From positions 248,001 to 312,000 of the forward strand of contig JADJQU010000005.1 of NCBI GenBank assembly GCA_016712565.1: DNA of 64,000 nt. The letters are read 5' to 3'. This DNA comes from Planctomycetota bacterium (GTDB taxonomy: Bacteria; Planctomycetota; UBA1135; GCA-002686595). Positions 36,631 through 44,622 of the stretch are shown here, in pieces. The notes below the pieces were generated by a model. That model did not search any database. It saw nothing but the letters and a program-made list of their open reading frames with translations, and was not told where the DNA came from. Position 1 is the first letter of the stretch; the number at the start of each line of letters is the position of its first letter. Position numbers and translations under genes: made by a program.

Positions 36631-38757
36631 ATGAAGAACCACTCCCCAGCGTTCGTCGCCGGCCTCTCCCTGGCGACCCTCGCCGTTGCGGCCGTTTCCA
36701 GCGCTTCCCTGGCCCCCGGCGGGCCCGCCGGCCTCTCCCTCCAGCCCGAACGGCGGGCGGAAGGACAGACCCCGCCCCCGGCTCCCCAGGATCGGGATGC
36801 CGAGTTCCGGCTCAAGTTCCGGCAGGCGCTGGAGATCAACGCCAAGGAGGAGATCGCCAAGCTGGTGCGCGTCTACGCGGAGCAGGCCACGGAGCTGTCC
36901 CTGGAGTTGTGCCGCCTGATCTCCGCGGGCGGGACGGATCGCGCCGAGAAGGAGCTGGCCGCCCTGCGCGAGGGCTGGCGCACCTCGTTCAAGTCGGGCT
37001 TCATCGAGCACCTCTACAACTACTACTCGCTGCTCGACCCCCGCACGGCGCGGGAGCTGGAGCGGCTCGACCGCGAGTACCAGGCCGGATTCAAGAAATG
37101 GACCGGCAACCAGGCCGCCAAGGACCAGGGCGTCTACGAGTTGCTTGCCGGCCAATTCGAGACCATCGGCCGGGGCTACGCGGAGATGGGCAACCACCTG
37201 TACGCGGCACGCAGCTTCGTCCTGGCCGGCAACTGCCTCGACACCGAGGCCCGCGGTCCGGCGGCGGACCTGAATCGCGCCGCCGACGTGTTCGGCCTGT
37301 GCGTGCAGTCCTGCGAGGCCGTCGAGTTCAACGCGGTCTGGGCGATCACCGTCAAGCAACGCTTCGAGCAACTCACGCGCGAGGGCAAGGGCGCAGCCGC
37401 CGGCAAGGCCTCCGGAGCCGAGGGCGCGCCCCCGACCGCCGAGCCGGTCAAGGCCGCCGAGCCCATCCGCGCCGCGATGCACTTCGAGGCCGTGGCCCTA
37501 GACGCCTTCAGCCGGCCCAGCTACTTCCTGGACGACATCGCGATCCTGTGGCCCGTCGTGGCCCTGCGCGAGAAGGGCAGCGCCGCCGGCTTCCAGGCCC
37601 TGGAAGGCAGCCGGGCCAAGGTGCTGCGCACCGGGGCTGCGGCCCTCAGCGTGGACGTGGACGGCGACGGCAAGGGCGAGCACCCGGTGCCCACCGCGGG
37701 CAACAAGGCCGTGCTGCAGTTCGAGATCGGCGAGGCCGATGCCAAGCGCACCTGGGCCGTGGTCACCGAGGTCGGCGGCGACAAGGAGATGTACCAGGGA
37801 GTGCAGGTCAACTACCAGGCCAACGACCAGCAGTTCCAGCTCTACGTCATGAACGCGGCCAGCATGGTCGGCACCCTGAACGGCGTGCCCGTGCGCGTCT
37901 TCGACGACAACATGGACGGCCTCTACGGCTCGCCGGCCAAGACCTGGCAGTACGTGGGCCTGAGCGAGGGCACCGTGCAGCCCGACATCGATTCGATCCT
38001 GGTGGGCGCGGAGAAGCACGCCCGTCCCTGGAGCCAGTACGGCGAGGTCGGCGGGACCTGGTACGAGTTCCAGCCCCAGAAGGGCGGGCTCGAGTTCCAG
38101 GCCGTGCCGACGACCCTGCCCACCGGCAAGCTCAAGCTCGAATACAAGGGCGAGTCGCCCGAGTACGTGATCCTCCAGGGCGAAGGGCCCTACGACAAGA
38201 TGTTCGTGGACCTGCTGCAGAACGGCGGGGCCGAGGTCAGCGTGCCCGCCGGCTCCTACCACCTCTACTTCGGCCTGCTGCGCAAGGGCAAGAAGCAGCA
38301 GACCATGAAGGCCCTGATGCTGCCCGGCAAGCGCACGCCCTCCTGGGTCGTGGAGGCCGGCAAGACGGCCGTGGTCCAGTTGGGCGGCCCCTTCGGCTTT
38401 GATTTCAGCAGCGAGGTCAAGGACGGCCAGCTGACCGTCAAGGGGCCGTCGGTCACCGTGGTGGGCCTGCAGAACCACGAGCGCTACGAGCGCCTGTGGA
38501 ACTGCGTGCCGCGGCCCGAGGCCTCCTGGCGCAAGGCCGGATCCAAGAAGGGCTCCAAGGCCGAGCGCCTGGGCATCGTCGAGGACCTGAACGCCGAGGA
38601 CGAGAGCGGCAAGCGCCTGCACGAGGCGGCCGACACGTTCTATCCCATGAGCCTGAGCCTCGAACTCAAGTTGAAGGAAGGCGAGTCCGTCGAAGTGCAG
38701 CTCTCGGAGAAGAAGAACAAGCTTTTCGGCGCCATCGAATCGGCCTGGCTCAAGTAG
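36631..38757 (+). CDS. Large secreted protein of unknown function
   Basis: 708 residues, not recognised as a named family. The N-terminus is a signal-peptide-like stretch (FVAGLSLATLAVAAVSSASL), followed by a Pro-rich linker. Residues 50-260 are helical, with a TPR-like part (ETIGRGYAEMGNHLYAARSF). Residues 300-690 are beta-rich, with two Asp-rich loops, VDVDGDGKGE and FDDNMDGLYGS, that look like calcium sites. Codon use is strongly coding and matches the neighbours. TAGACT (36546-36551) could be a -10 in the 240-nt gap before it. A periplasmic or surface role follows from the signal only. Confidence 0.7.
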   Translation: MKNHSPAFVAGLSLATLAVAAVSSASLAPGGPAGLSLQPERRAEGQTPPPAPQDRDAEFRLKFRQALEINAKEEIAKLVRVYAEQATELSLELCRLISAGGTDRAEKELAALREGWRTSFKSGFIEHLYNYYSLLDPRTARELERLDREYQAGFKKWTGNQAAKDQGVYELLAGQFETIGRGYAEMGNHLYAARSFVLAGNCLDTEARGPAADLNRAADVFGLCVQSCEAVEFNAVWAITVKQRFEQLTREGKGAAAGKASGAEGAPPTAEPVKAAEPIRAAMHFEAVALDAFSRPSYFLDDIAILWPVVALREKGSAAGFQALEGSRAKVLRTGAAALSVDVDGDGKGEHPVPTAGNKAVLQFEIGEADAKRTWAVVTEVGGDKEMYQGVQVNYQANDQQFQLYVMNAASMVGTLNGVPVRVFDDNMDGLYGSPAKTWQYVGLSEGTVQPDIDSILVGAEKHARPWSQYGEVGGTWYEFQPQKGGLEFQAVPTTLPTGKLKLEYKGESPEYVILQGEGPYDKMFVDLLQNGGAEVSVPAGSYHLYFGLLRKGKKQQTMKALMLPGKRTPSWVVEAGKTAVVQLGGPFGFDFSSEVKDGQLTVKGPSVTVVGLQNHERYERLWNCVPRPEASWRKAGSKKGSKAERLGIVEDLNAEDESGKRLHEAADTFYPMSLSLELKLKEGESVEVQLSEKKNKLFGAIESAWLK

Positions 38758-38804
38758 CCGCGCCAGAGAGACCGCCCCCACGCATTCGTCCCAGCGCGCC
38801 CAGT

Positions 38805-38826
38805 TCCGCGCGAGATCTCGCGCGGA
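38805..38826. promoter_or_regulatory. 22-bp perfect palindrome between a secreted-protein gene and serS
   Basis: TCCGCGCGAGA (38805-38815) and its exact reverse complement TCTCGCGCGGA (38816-38826) meet with no spacer, ending 28 nt before the serS GTG. The lack of a loop argues against a plain terminator; a dimeric repressor site is possible. Confidence 0.45.
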
Positions 38827-38854
38827 GTCCCCCGCGCCCCCCCAAGGAAAGACC

Positions 38855-40132
38855 GTGCTCGACCTCAAGTTCATCCGTCAGTTCCCCGACCTGGTCAAGC
38901 AGGGCGCGCGCAAGAAGCGCATCGCCTGCGACGTGGACCTGATCCTCAAGCTCGACGAGGAGGCCCGTGCCCGGGGCACCGAGCTCGACCGGCTGCGGGC
39001 CGAGCAGAACACCCTGGGCGGCCAGGTCGCCAAGGCTCCCGCGGCCGAGAAGAAGGCGCTGCTCGAACGCCTGGCGGCCATCAAGACCAGTCACAACGCG
39101 CTGGATGCGGCACAGCGCGAGCAGGAGGCGGAACTCCACAAGCTCCTCCTGCGCGTGCCCAACGTCCCGGCCGACGCCGTGCCCGAGGGCAAGGACGACA
39201 GCGAGAACGTGGTGATCGAGCACTGGGGCGAGCCGCGCAAGTTCGAGTTCGCCGCCAAGGACCACGTGGCCCTGGCCGAGGCACAGGGCTGGCTCGACAT
39301 CGAGCGCGCGGCCCGACTTTCGGGCTCGCGCAACTACCTGCTCAAGGGCGACCTCTCGCTCCTGGAGAGCGCGGTGATGCGCTTCGCCATGGACCTGATG
39401 GTGGGTCGCGGCTTCGTGCCGCTGTCCGTGCCCACGTTGGTGCGCACGGAGATCATGGTGGGCACGGGCTACTTCCCGGGCGGAGAGGAGCAGGCCTACC
39501 GCTGCGACGAGCGCGACGACCTGTGCCTCGTGGGCACGGCCGAGGTGCCGGTCACCGCCCTGCACATGGACGAGATCCTGCGGCTGGAGGAGCTGCCGAT
39601 TCGCTACGTGGCCCAATCCTCCTGCTACCGCCGCGAGGCCGGCGCGGCCGGCAAGGACACGCGCGGCCTGTACCGCGTGCACCAGTTCCAGAAGGTGGAG
39701 CAGGTGGTGATCGACGTGGCCGACGCCGCGCGCTCCATCGAGCACCATCAGGCGATCCTCAAGAACTCCAAGGACCTGCTGGAGGCGCTGGAACTTCCCT
39801 ATCGGGTGGTCAACGTCTGCGGCGGGGATCTGGGCGCGCCCCAGATCCAGAAGTTCGACATCGAAACCTGGATGCCCTCCCGCAACGGCTATGGGGAGAC
39901 GCATTCGGCCTCGCGCTTCCACGACTACCAGGCCCGGCGGCTCAACCTGCGCTACCGCGACGAGCAGGGCAAGGTGCGCCTGTGCCACACGCTGAACAAC
40001 ACCGTGGCGGCCAGCGCGCGGATCCTGATCGCGCTGCTCGAAAACCACCAGAACGCCGACGGCACGCTGCGGCTCCCCAAGGCGCTGTCGGTCTACATGG
40101 GCGGGCGCACGCAACTGGGCCGCGCGCTCTAG
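38855..40132 (+). CDS. serS: Seryl-tRNA synthetase
   Basis: Class II synthetase charging tRNA-Ser. The N-terminal coiled-coil arm spans about residues 27-105. Motif 2 is YVAQSSCYRREAGAAGKDTR followed by LYRVHQFQKVE, and the TGTAEVP-type loop reads LVGTAEVPVTALH. Motif 3 lies at the end (ARILIALLENHQNADG). 425 residues from GTG 38855 behind AAGGAAAGA. Confidence 0.96.
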   Translation: MLDLKFIRQFPDLVKQGARKKRIACDVDLILKLDEEARARGTELDRLRAEQNTLGGQVAKAPAAEKKALLERLAAIKTSHNALDAAQREQEAELHKLLLRVPNVPADAVPEGKDDSENVVIEHWGEPRKFEFAAKDHVALAEAQGWLDIERAARLSGSRNYLLKGDLSLLESAVMRFAMDLMVGRGFVPLSVPTLVRTEIMVGTGYFPGGEEQAYRCDERDDLCLVGTAEVPVTALHMDEILRLEELPIRYVAQSSCYRREAGAAGKDTRGLYRVHQFQKVEQVVIDVADAARSIEHHQAILKNSKDLLEALELPYRVVNVCGGDLGAPQIQKFDIETWMPSRNGYGETHSASRFHDYQARRLNLRYRDEQGKVRLCHTLNNTVAASARILIALLENHQNADGTLRLPKALSVYMGGRTQLGRAL

Positions 40133-40151
40133 GATCCGGGCGAGGCGAGCC

Positions 40152-40664
40152 ATGGAGGCACGCGCCGGCGAGAGCGGCCACGTCACCCTGCGCCCCGCGG
40201 ACCTTGGGCAGGCGCTGGAGCTGGAACTCCTGTGCCGACTGCGGCTCGAGCTCTTCCGCGAGTTGGGGAAGGCCGGCGCGGGGGAGGAAGCGCAGTTCCT
40301 GCGGGCCTGCTCCGAGAGTGTGCGGCGCTTCCACGCCGCGGGAGTCCTGCACGCCTGGCTGGCGTGGACGGAGGACGGCCGTGCGGGCGAGGCTGAGGCC
40401 GTCTCGGGCCTGATGTTGCTCGTCTTCCCGCGCCTGCCCACGCCCGGGAACCTGGCCGACAGCGAGGGCTATCTGCTGGGCGCCTACACGCGGCCCCCGT
40501 GGCGGCGACGGGGGCTCATGACCGGGCTCCTGGAATCGGCCCTGGCCGCGGCGCGCCGGCAGGGGCTGGCGCGCCTGCGACTGCACGCCACGCCGGAGGG
40601 GCGGGCCGTGTACGCCGCCCAGGGCTTCCAGGGCCGCGCGGACGAGATGGAACGGATGCTCTGA
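40152..40664 (+). CDS. GNAT-family N-acetyltransferase
   Basis: 170 residues with the GNAT acetyl-CoA loop in YTRPPWRRRGLMTGLLESAL (R-x-x-G-x-G/A pattern, about 111-130) and the closing LRLHATPEGRAVYAAQGF. Acceptor substrate unknown. 19 nt after serS and convergent with gspJ (12 nt apart). Confidence 0.85.
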   Translation: MEARAGESGHVTLRPADLGQALELELLCRLRLELFRELGKAGAGEEAQFLRACSESVRRFHAAGVLHAWLAWTEDGRAGEAEAVSGLMLLVFPRLPTPGNLADSEGYLLGAYTRPPWRRRGLMTGLLESALAAARRQGLARLRLHATPEGRAVYAAQGFQGRADEMERML

Positions 40665-40676
40665 GGGGTTCCGGGG

Positions 40677-41648
40677 TCAGTTCCCGGACTTCGTGGCGCC
40701 CCCCAGGGAGCCCGTGCCCACGGTGGTCGTGGCCGGGCCGCCGCCGGGACCGGTCTTGGCGCTGCCGGTCTTGCCGCCGCCGCCTCCGCCGGCGCCCCCG
40801 ACGCTGCTGGCGCCGCTCTTCGTGGCGCCGTCGCCCGTGGTGGCCCCCGAGGCCGGCGCGAATTCAGGGATGCCGGGGATCGGGGGCCCCGCGAGCGCGT
40901 CGCGCAGGGATTGGGGGAGGCGGATCACGCGCCGGTAGGTGATCGTGCGCTTGTCGACGGACTTGAAGATCACCTGCTCGCGTTGGATGCGCGGGGCGAG
41001 CTCGAGCGTCAACTCGATTTCCAGGCGCGCCGGCAGGCCGATCTTCTCGGTCTCGCCCTGCTGCACGTTCCAGTCCTCGACCGAGTCGGCATCGGGGCCG
41101 TCCTCCTGGTAGATCTGGATGTCGAAGTGGCGCACGCGGTCGTGCAGGAACACGAACTGGCCGCCCTCGAAGGGCTTGTCGTCGACGCCGAAGCTCTCGC
41201 GCCGATAGACCTCCAGCAGGTCCTTGTCCTGGGGATTGGGCCGCAGGCGGTAGCCCACCTCGCCGTAGTCGTGACTGGAGGCCCGGCGCTCCACGTCCCA
41301 GGCGGCCAGGCTGTCGGTGGAGGTGATGAAGTCCAGGCTGTCGGCATCCAGGCCGGAGACGACGCGGTTCTTGACCCGCAAGAGCGACTCGATCGGCAGG
41401 TCGAAGGTGATCATGGCGCGCACGTCGCGCTCGATCAGGTCCATGATCGCCGGACCGGCCAGCTGAGTCTCCTCGAGGTTGTGGATCGTGTCGCGGGAGA
41501 CGCGCGCCGAGTCGAGCACCTGCGTGATCGCCAGCATGATGCCCGAGATGATCAGCACCACCACCAGCACCTCCACCAGCGTGAAGGCGGCGAGGCGCCG
41601 CGCCTTGCGCGCCGAACGGCCCAGCGAATGCAGCAGGCGCATGTTCAT
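40677..41648 (-). CDS. gspJ: T2SS minor pseudopilin GspJ-like, with Gly-rich tail
   Basis: Tip pseudopilin of type II secretion. The prepilin leader ends RRLAAFTLVEVLVVVLIISG, so the residue before the Phe is Ala, not the usual Gly, while Glu at +5 is kept. The globular part (about 50-260) has the GspJ-like VGYRLRP and RLEIELTLELAPR strands. The last 60 residues are Gly/Thr/Ser/Lys low complexity (GGAGGGGGGKTGSAKTG), unusual for the family. 323 residues from ATG 41648, overlapping the gspI stop. Last gene of the gspDEFGHIJ run. Confidence 0.8.
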   Translation of the reverse strand: MNMRLLHSLGRSARKARRLAAFTLVEVLVVVLIISGIMLAITQVLDSARVSRDTIHNLEETQLAGPAIMDLIERDVRAMITFDLPIESLLRVKNRVVSGLDADSLDFITSTDSLAAWDVERRASSHDYGEVGYRLRPNPQDKDLLEVYRRESFGVDDKPFEGGQFVFLHDRVRHFDIQIYQEDGPDADSVEDWNVQQGETEKIGLPARLEIELTLELAPRIQREQVIFKSVDKRTITYRRVIRLPQSLRDALAGPPIPGIPEFAPASGATTGDGATKSGASSVGGAGGGGGGKTGSAKTGPGGGPATTTVGTGSLGGATKSGN

Positions 41649-42247
41649 CGGGCGGGCGTGGACGCCGGGTCCGGGGCCTTGCCGTCGCTGGACTTCCCGC
41701 TGCTGAGGGCCTCTTCCTCGGGATGGACGCGGCGCCAGTCCATCCACTTCTCGAGCACGATCTCGTTCTTGAATTCGTCGAGCTTGGGGAACAGCACTTT
41801 GACCTGCACCTTCTCGTAGGGCTGCTCGTCCTCGGTCTCCTCTTCGGTGCCGTCGGCGTTCTCGCGGGCGGTGCGGTCCTCGTCGCGCTGCCGCCAGTTG
41901 TCGAAGCGCACGTTGCCGAAGGTGTCGCGCTCGCGGAACACCTCGTCGCCCATGACCGCCTCGAAGGTGAATTCGGGGTGGCCCTCCTCGGCGTAACTGC
42001 CGTCGATGCGCAGGTCGGAGACATCCTCCCAGTAGAGACCGGCCTCGATGCGGCCCAGGGTGTACAGGGCCAGCTCGCGGGCCAGCTTCTCGTTGCGCGT
42101 CTGGGCCGCCGTGAGCTTGGCCCCCTGCAGCACCTGCAGCGAGGCCACGAGCGTGATGCCCACGATCACGATCGTGACGGCCACCTCCACGAGGGTGAAT
42201 CCCCCGCGTGCTGCCGAGCGATCGGGACGTGTCGAGGAGAGCTTCAT
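41645..42247 (-). CDS. gspI: T2SS minor pseudopilin GspI-like
   Basis: 200 residues. The prepilin peptidase site is RGGFTLVEVAVTIVIVGI (cleavage after Gly16, Glu at +5), and the helix ends with LQGAKLTAAQTRNEKLA. The globular domain is longer and more acidic than in model GspI (DGTEEETEDEQPY). The assignment to I rests on order between H and J and on helix style. ATGA overlaps on both sides. Confidence 0.78.
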   Translation of the reverse strand: MKLSSTRPDRSAARGGFTLVEVAVTIVIVGITLVASLQVLQGAKLTAAQTRNEKLARELALYTLGRIEAGLYWEDVSDLRIDGSYAEEGHPEFTFEAVMGDEVFRERDTFGNVRFDNWRQRDEDRTARENADGTEEETEDEQPYEKVQVKVLFPKLDEFKNEIVLEKWMDWRRVHPEEEALSSGKSSDGKAPDPASTPAR

Positions 42248-42822
42248 TGGAAGTCCGACTCCAGGGCGGGCTCGCGCACGAACTCGCCGTCGTGCAGGCG
42301 GAAATCGCCGGTCAGCGCCAGCACCTCGATCGTGAAGAACACGCCCTCGGGTTCCTGCTCCAGGATCACCAGATGGTCGGTGGAGGTGCCCAGGGGGTCG
42401 AAGAACACCGAGACCACGCCGCTGGTGAGGTCCAGGCCGTTGACGCGGATGCGCTTGAAGCGCACGGATTCGGGCAGGGGCTGCCAGGGGAAGGCGAGCC
42501 GGTCCTCTTCCTGCATGGCCAGTCCCCCGCGGCCGTCGGCGCGGAACGGCGAGACCACCCGGTAGCCCACGGGGCGGCCCTCGGCCTCCTCCATGGAGTA
42601 CTGGATCTCGAAGCGCGCCTTGCGCGAGATGGCGTCGGAGCGCACGGAATAGAGCTGGCTCGAGAGCTCGCGCACCGCCTTGTTGAGCTCGGCCCTGGGC
42701 AGCACCGAGGTCCAGGAGATGGCCACCATGGTCGCCATCAGGCCCAGGACCACGATCACGCCCATCAGCTCGATGAGCGAGAAGCCCGCGCGCGGGCCGA
42801 TGCCGGGAACGCGAGGGCTCAC
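42244..42822 (-). CDS. gspH: T2SS minor pseudopilin GspH-like
   Basis: 192 residues. GTG start at 42822. Prepilin site RAGFSLIELMGVIVVLGLMA with Glu at +5. The following helix KAVRELSSQLYSVRSDAISR and beta-rich domain fit the GspH/FimT class. Stop overlaps the gspI ATG. Confidence 0.8.
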   Translation of the reverse strand: MSPRVPGIGPRAGFSLIELMGVIVVLGLMATMVAISWTSVLPRAELNKAVRELSSQLYSVRSDAISRKARFEIQYSMEEAEGRPVGYRVVSPFRADGRGGLAMQEEDRLAFPWQPLPESVRFKRIRVNGLDLTSGVVSVFFDPLGTSTDHLVILEQEPEGVFFTIEVLALTGDFRLHDGEFVREPALESDFQ

Positions 42823-42829
42823 CTGGGAG

Positions 42830-43273
42830 TCACTTGCTCTTCTCGAGCATGGTCACGTTGTCGATGTCCGAATCCTCGCCCTCGCCGCCGGGCTGGCCGT
42901 CGCGGCCGTAGCAGATCACCTTGAACGGCTGGCCCGCCTGGGGCGGCTCGTACTGGTACTCGTTCTTCCAGGGGTCCTTGGGCAGCGAGTTGCGGTCCAG
43001 GTACTTGTGGCCGTTCTCGTCGGCGGTGATCAGCTCCTCGAGTCGCTCGGGGTACTTGCCGGCGTGCTCGATGGCGTAGTTGGTAATGGCCTGGGAGATC
43101 GCGCTGATGTCGTTCTTCGCCACAGCGTCGTTGGCCGTGAACAGCTGCTTCATGACGTTGGGCACGACCAGCGTCGCCAGCAGGCCGAGGATCACGATCA
43201 CCACCATGAGCTCGGCGAGCGAGAAGCCCTCGGCCCGGCGGTTGTTCCGATGGGAGACTTGAATGACTTTCAT
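42830..43273 (-). CDS. gspG: T2SS major pseudopilin GspG
   Basis: 147 residues. Prepilin site AEGFSLAELMVVIVILGLLA with Glu at +5. The C-terminal PKDPWKNEYQYEPP matches the calcium-binding GspG block DPWG..Y.Y. The end is acidic (GGEGEDSDIDNV), as in the Ca site of this family. It polymerises into the pseudopilus that pushes exoproteins through the secretin. Confidence 0.93.
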   Translation of the reverse strand: MKVIQVSHRNNRRAEGFSLAELMVVIVILGLLATLVVPNVMKQLFTANDAVAKNDISAISQAITNYAIEHAGKYPERLEELITADENGHKYLDRNSLPKDPWKNEYQYEPPQAGQPFKVICYGRDGQPGGEGEDSDIDNVTMLEKSK

Positions 43274-43352
43274 GGTGGTTCGGGGCCGCGCGCGGCGGCC
43301 CGCCTGGTTCAGGAAACGGTGCGTTGCGGTTGCGGGCCTGGCCCGCGTGAAT

Positions 43353-44606
43353 TCACTGGATCTGGCCGACCTTGAGGATCGGGAGCACGATGGAGACCAC
43401 GATGTAGCCCACGATCACGGCCAGGAACACGATCATGATCGGTTCGAGCACGCTGGTCATGCGTTCGGTGGCCACGTCGATTTCCTCGTCGTAGGCGGCG
43501 CCGATGCGGTCGAGCATCTTCTCCAGCTCGCCGGACTGCTCGCCCACGTTGACCATGTAGCCCACCACGGGCGGGAAGGCGCCGGAGGCCTTGAGCGGTG
43601 TCGAGATGTCCGTGCCTTCGAGGATGCGCGCCCGGATCATGGCCGTGGCGTCCGCGATCACGCGGTTGCCGACCACGTTGCGCGTGATCTCGAGCGAGGC
43701 CACCGCGGGCACGCCGCTCTGCAGCAGCGTGGAGAACGTGTGCGTGAAGCGCGCCACCGCCTGCTTGCGCAGCAGGTCGCCGATCACCGGGACGCGCAGC
43801 AGGTTCTTGTCGATGAACAGCCGGCCCCCGTCGGTCTTGTAGACGCGCTCGACGACGAAGGAAATGGCGGCGATGCTCAACAGGCCCAGCCACCAGTAGT
43901 TCTTGAAGCCGGTGGAGACCGCCACCAGGATGCGCGTCGGGCCGGGCAGCGTCTGGCCGGAGTCGATCAGCATCGAGGTGATCTTGGGCACCACCACCGT
44001 CATCAGGATCGAGACCACGATCATGCCGATCGCGATCATCATCACCGGGTAGGTCAGCGAGGAGACCACCTTGCGGCGCAGGGCGCGCTGCTTTTGCAGG
44101 TAGTCCGCCAGGCGGTTGAAGACGATGTCCAGGTTGCCGGTCGCCTGCCCGGCGCGGACCATGTTGACGTACAGTTCGTTGAACCAGGCCGGGTGCTCGG
44201 CCAGGGCGTCGGCCAGGCTCGTGCCCTGGGTCACGCGCTCGCGGATCTCGCGGAACATGCGTTCGGCGCGCCGGTCCTCGGTCTGTTCGATGATCGCCTT
44301 GAGCGTCTCGGTCAAGGGGATGCCCGCGCCGAGCAGCGTGCCCATCTGGCGCGTGGCCGCGGCCACCACCTCCACGTTGGCGCCGGAGGGAGTGGCGCTC
44401 TGCTGGCGCCACTGCTTGAGCTTGGCGAGCCAGCCCTGTTTTGGGCCTCCGGCGAGCCGGCGCCCGCCGCGCAGCTCCTGGATCTCGCTGACCAGGATGT
44501 CCTCGCGCCGCAGCCGGGCGCGCGCCTCGCGCGCCGTGTCCGCGTCCACGACGCCGGTCTTCACCGCGCCGCCGGGTGCGTAGGCCTTGTACTCGAAGAT
44601 CGGCAT
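43353..44606 (-). CDS. gspF: T2SS inner-membrane platform protein GspF
   Basis: 417 residues with two T2SSF cytoplasmic domains and three membrane helices (about 180-215, 230-255 and 385-410). Recognised by FEYKAYAPGGAVKTGVVDA at the start, RQMGTLLGAGIPLTETL and the second copy FSTLLQSGVPAVASLE. It couples the GspE ATPase to pseudopilus growth. A 79-nt gap separates it from gspG. Confidence 0.95.
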   Translation of the reverse strand: MPIFEYKAYAPGGAVKTGVVDADTAREARARLRREDILVSEIQELRGGRRLAGGPKQGWLAKLKQWRQQSATPSGANVEVVAAATRQMGTLLGAGIPLTETLKAIIEQTEDRRAERMFREIRERVTQGTSLADALAEHPAWFNELYVNMVRAGQATGNLDIVFNRLADYLQKQRALRRKVVSSLTYPVMMIAIGMIVVSILMTVVVPKITSMLIDSGQTLPGPTRILVAVSTGFKNYWWLGLLSIAAISFVVERVYKTDGGRLFIDKNLLRVPVIGDLLRKQAVARFTHTFSTLLQSGVPAVASLEITRNVVGNRVIADATAMIRARILEGTDISTPLKASGAFPPVVGYMVNVGEQSGELEKMLDRIGAAYDEEIDVATERMTSVLEPIMIVFLAVIVGYIVVSIVLPILKVGQIQ

Positions 44607-44622
44607 GCTGCGCTCTTTCCGG

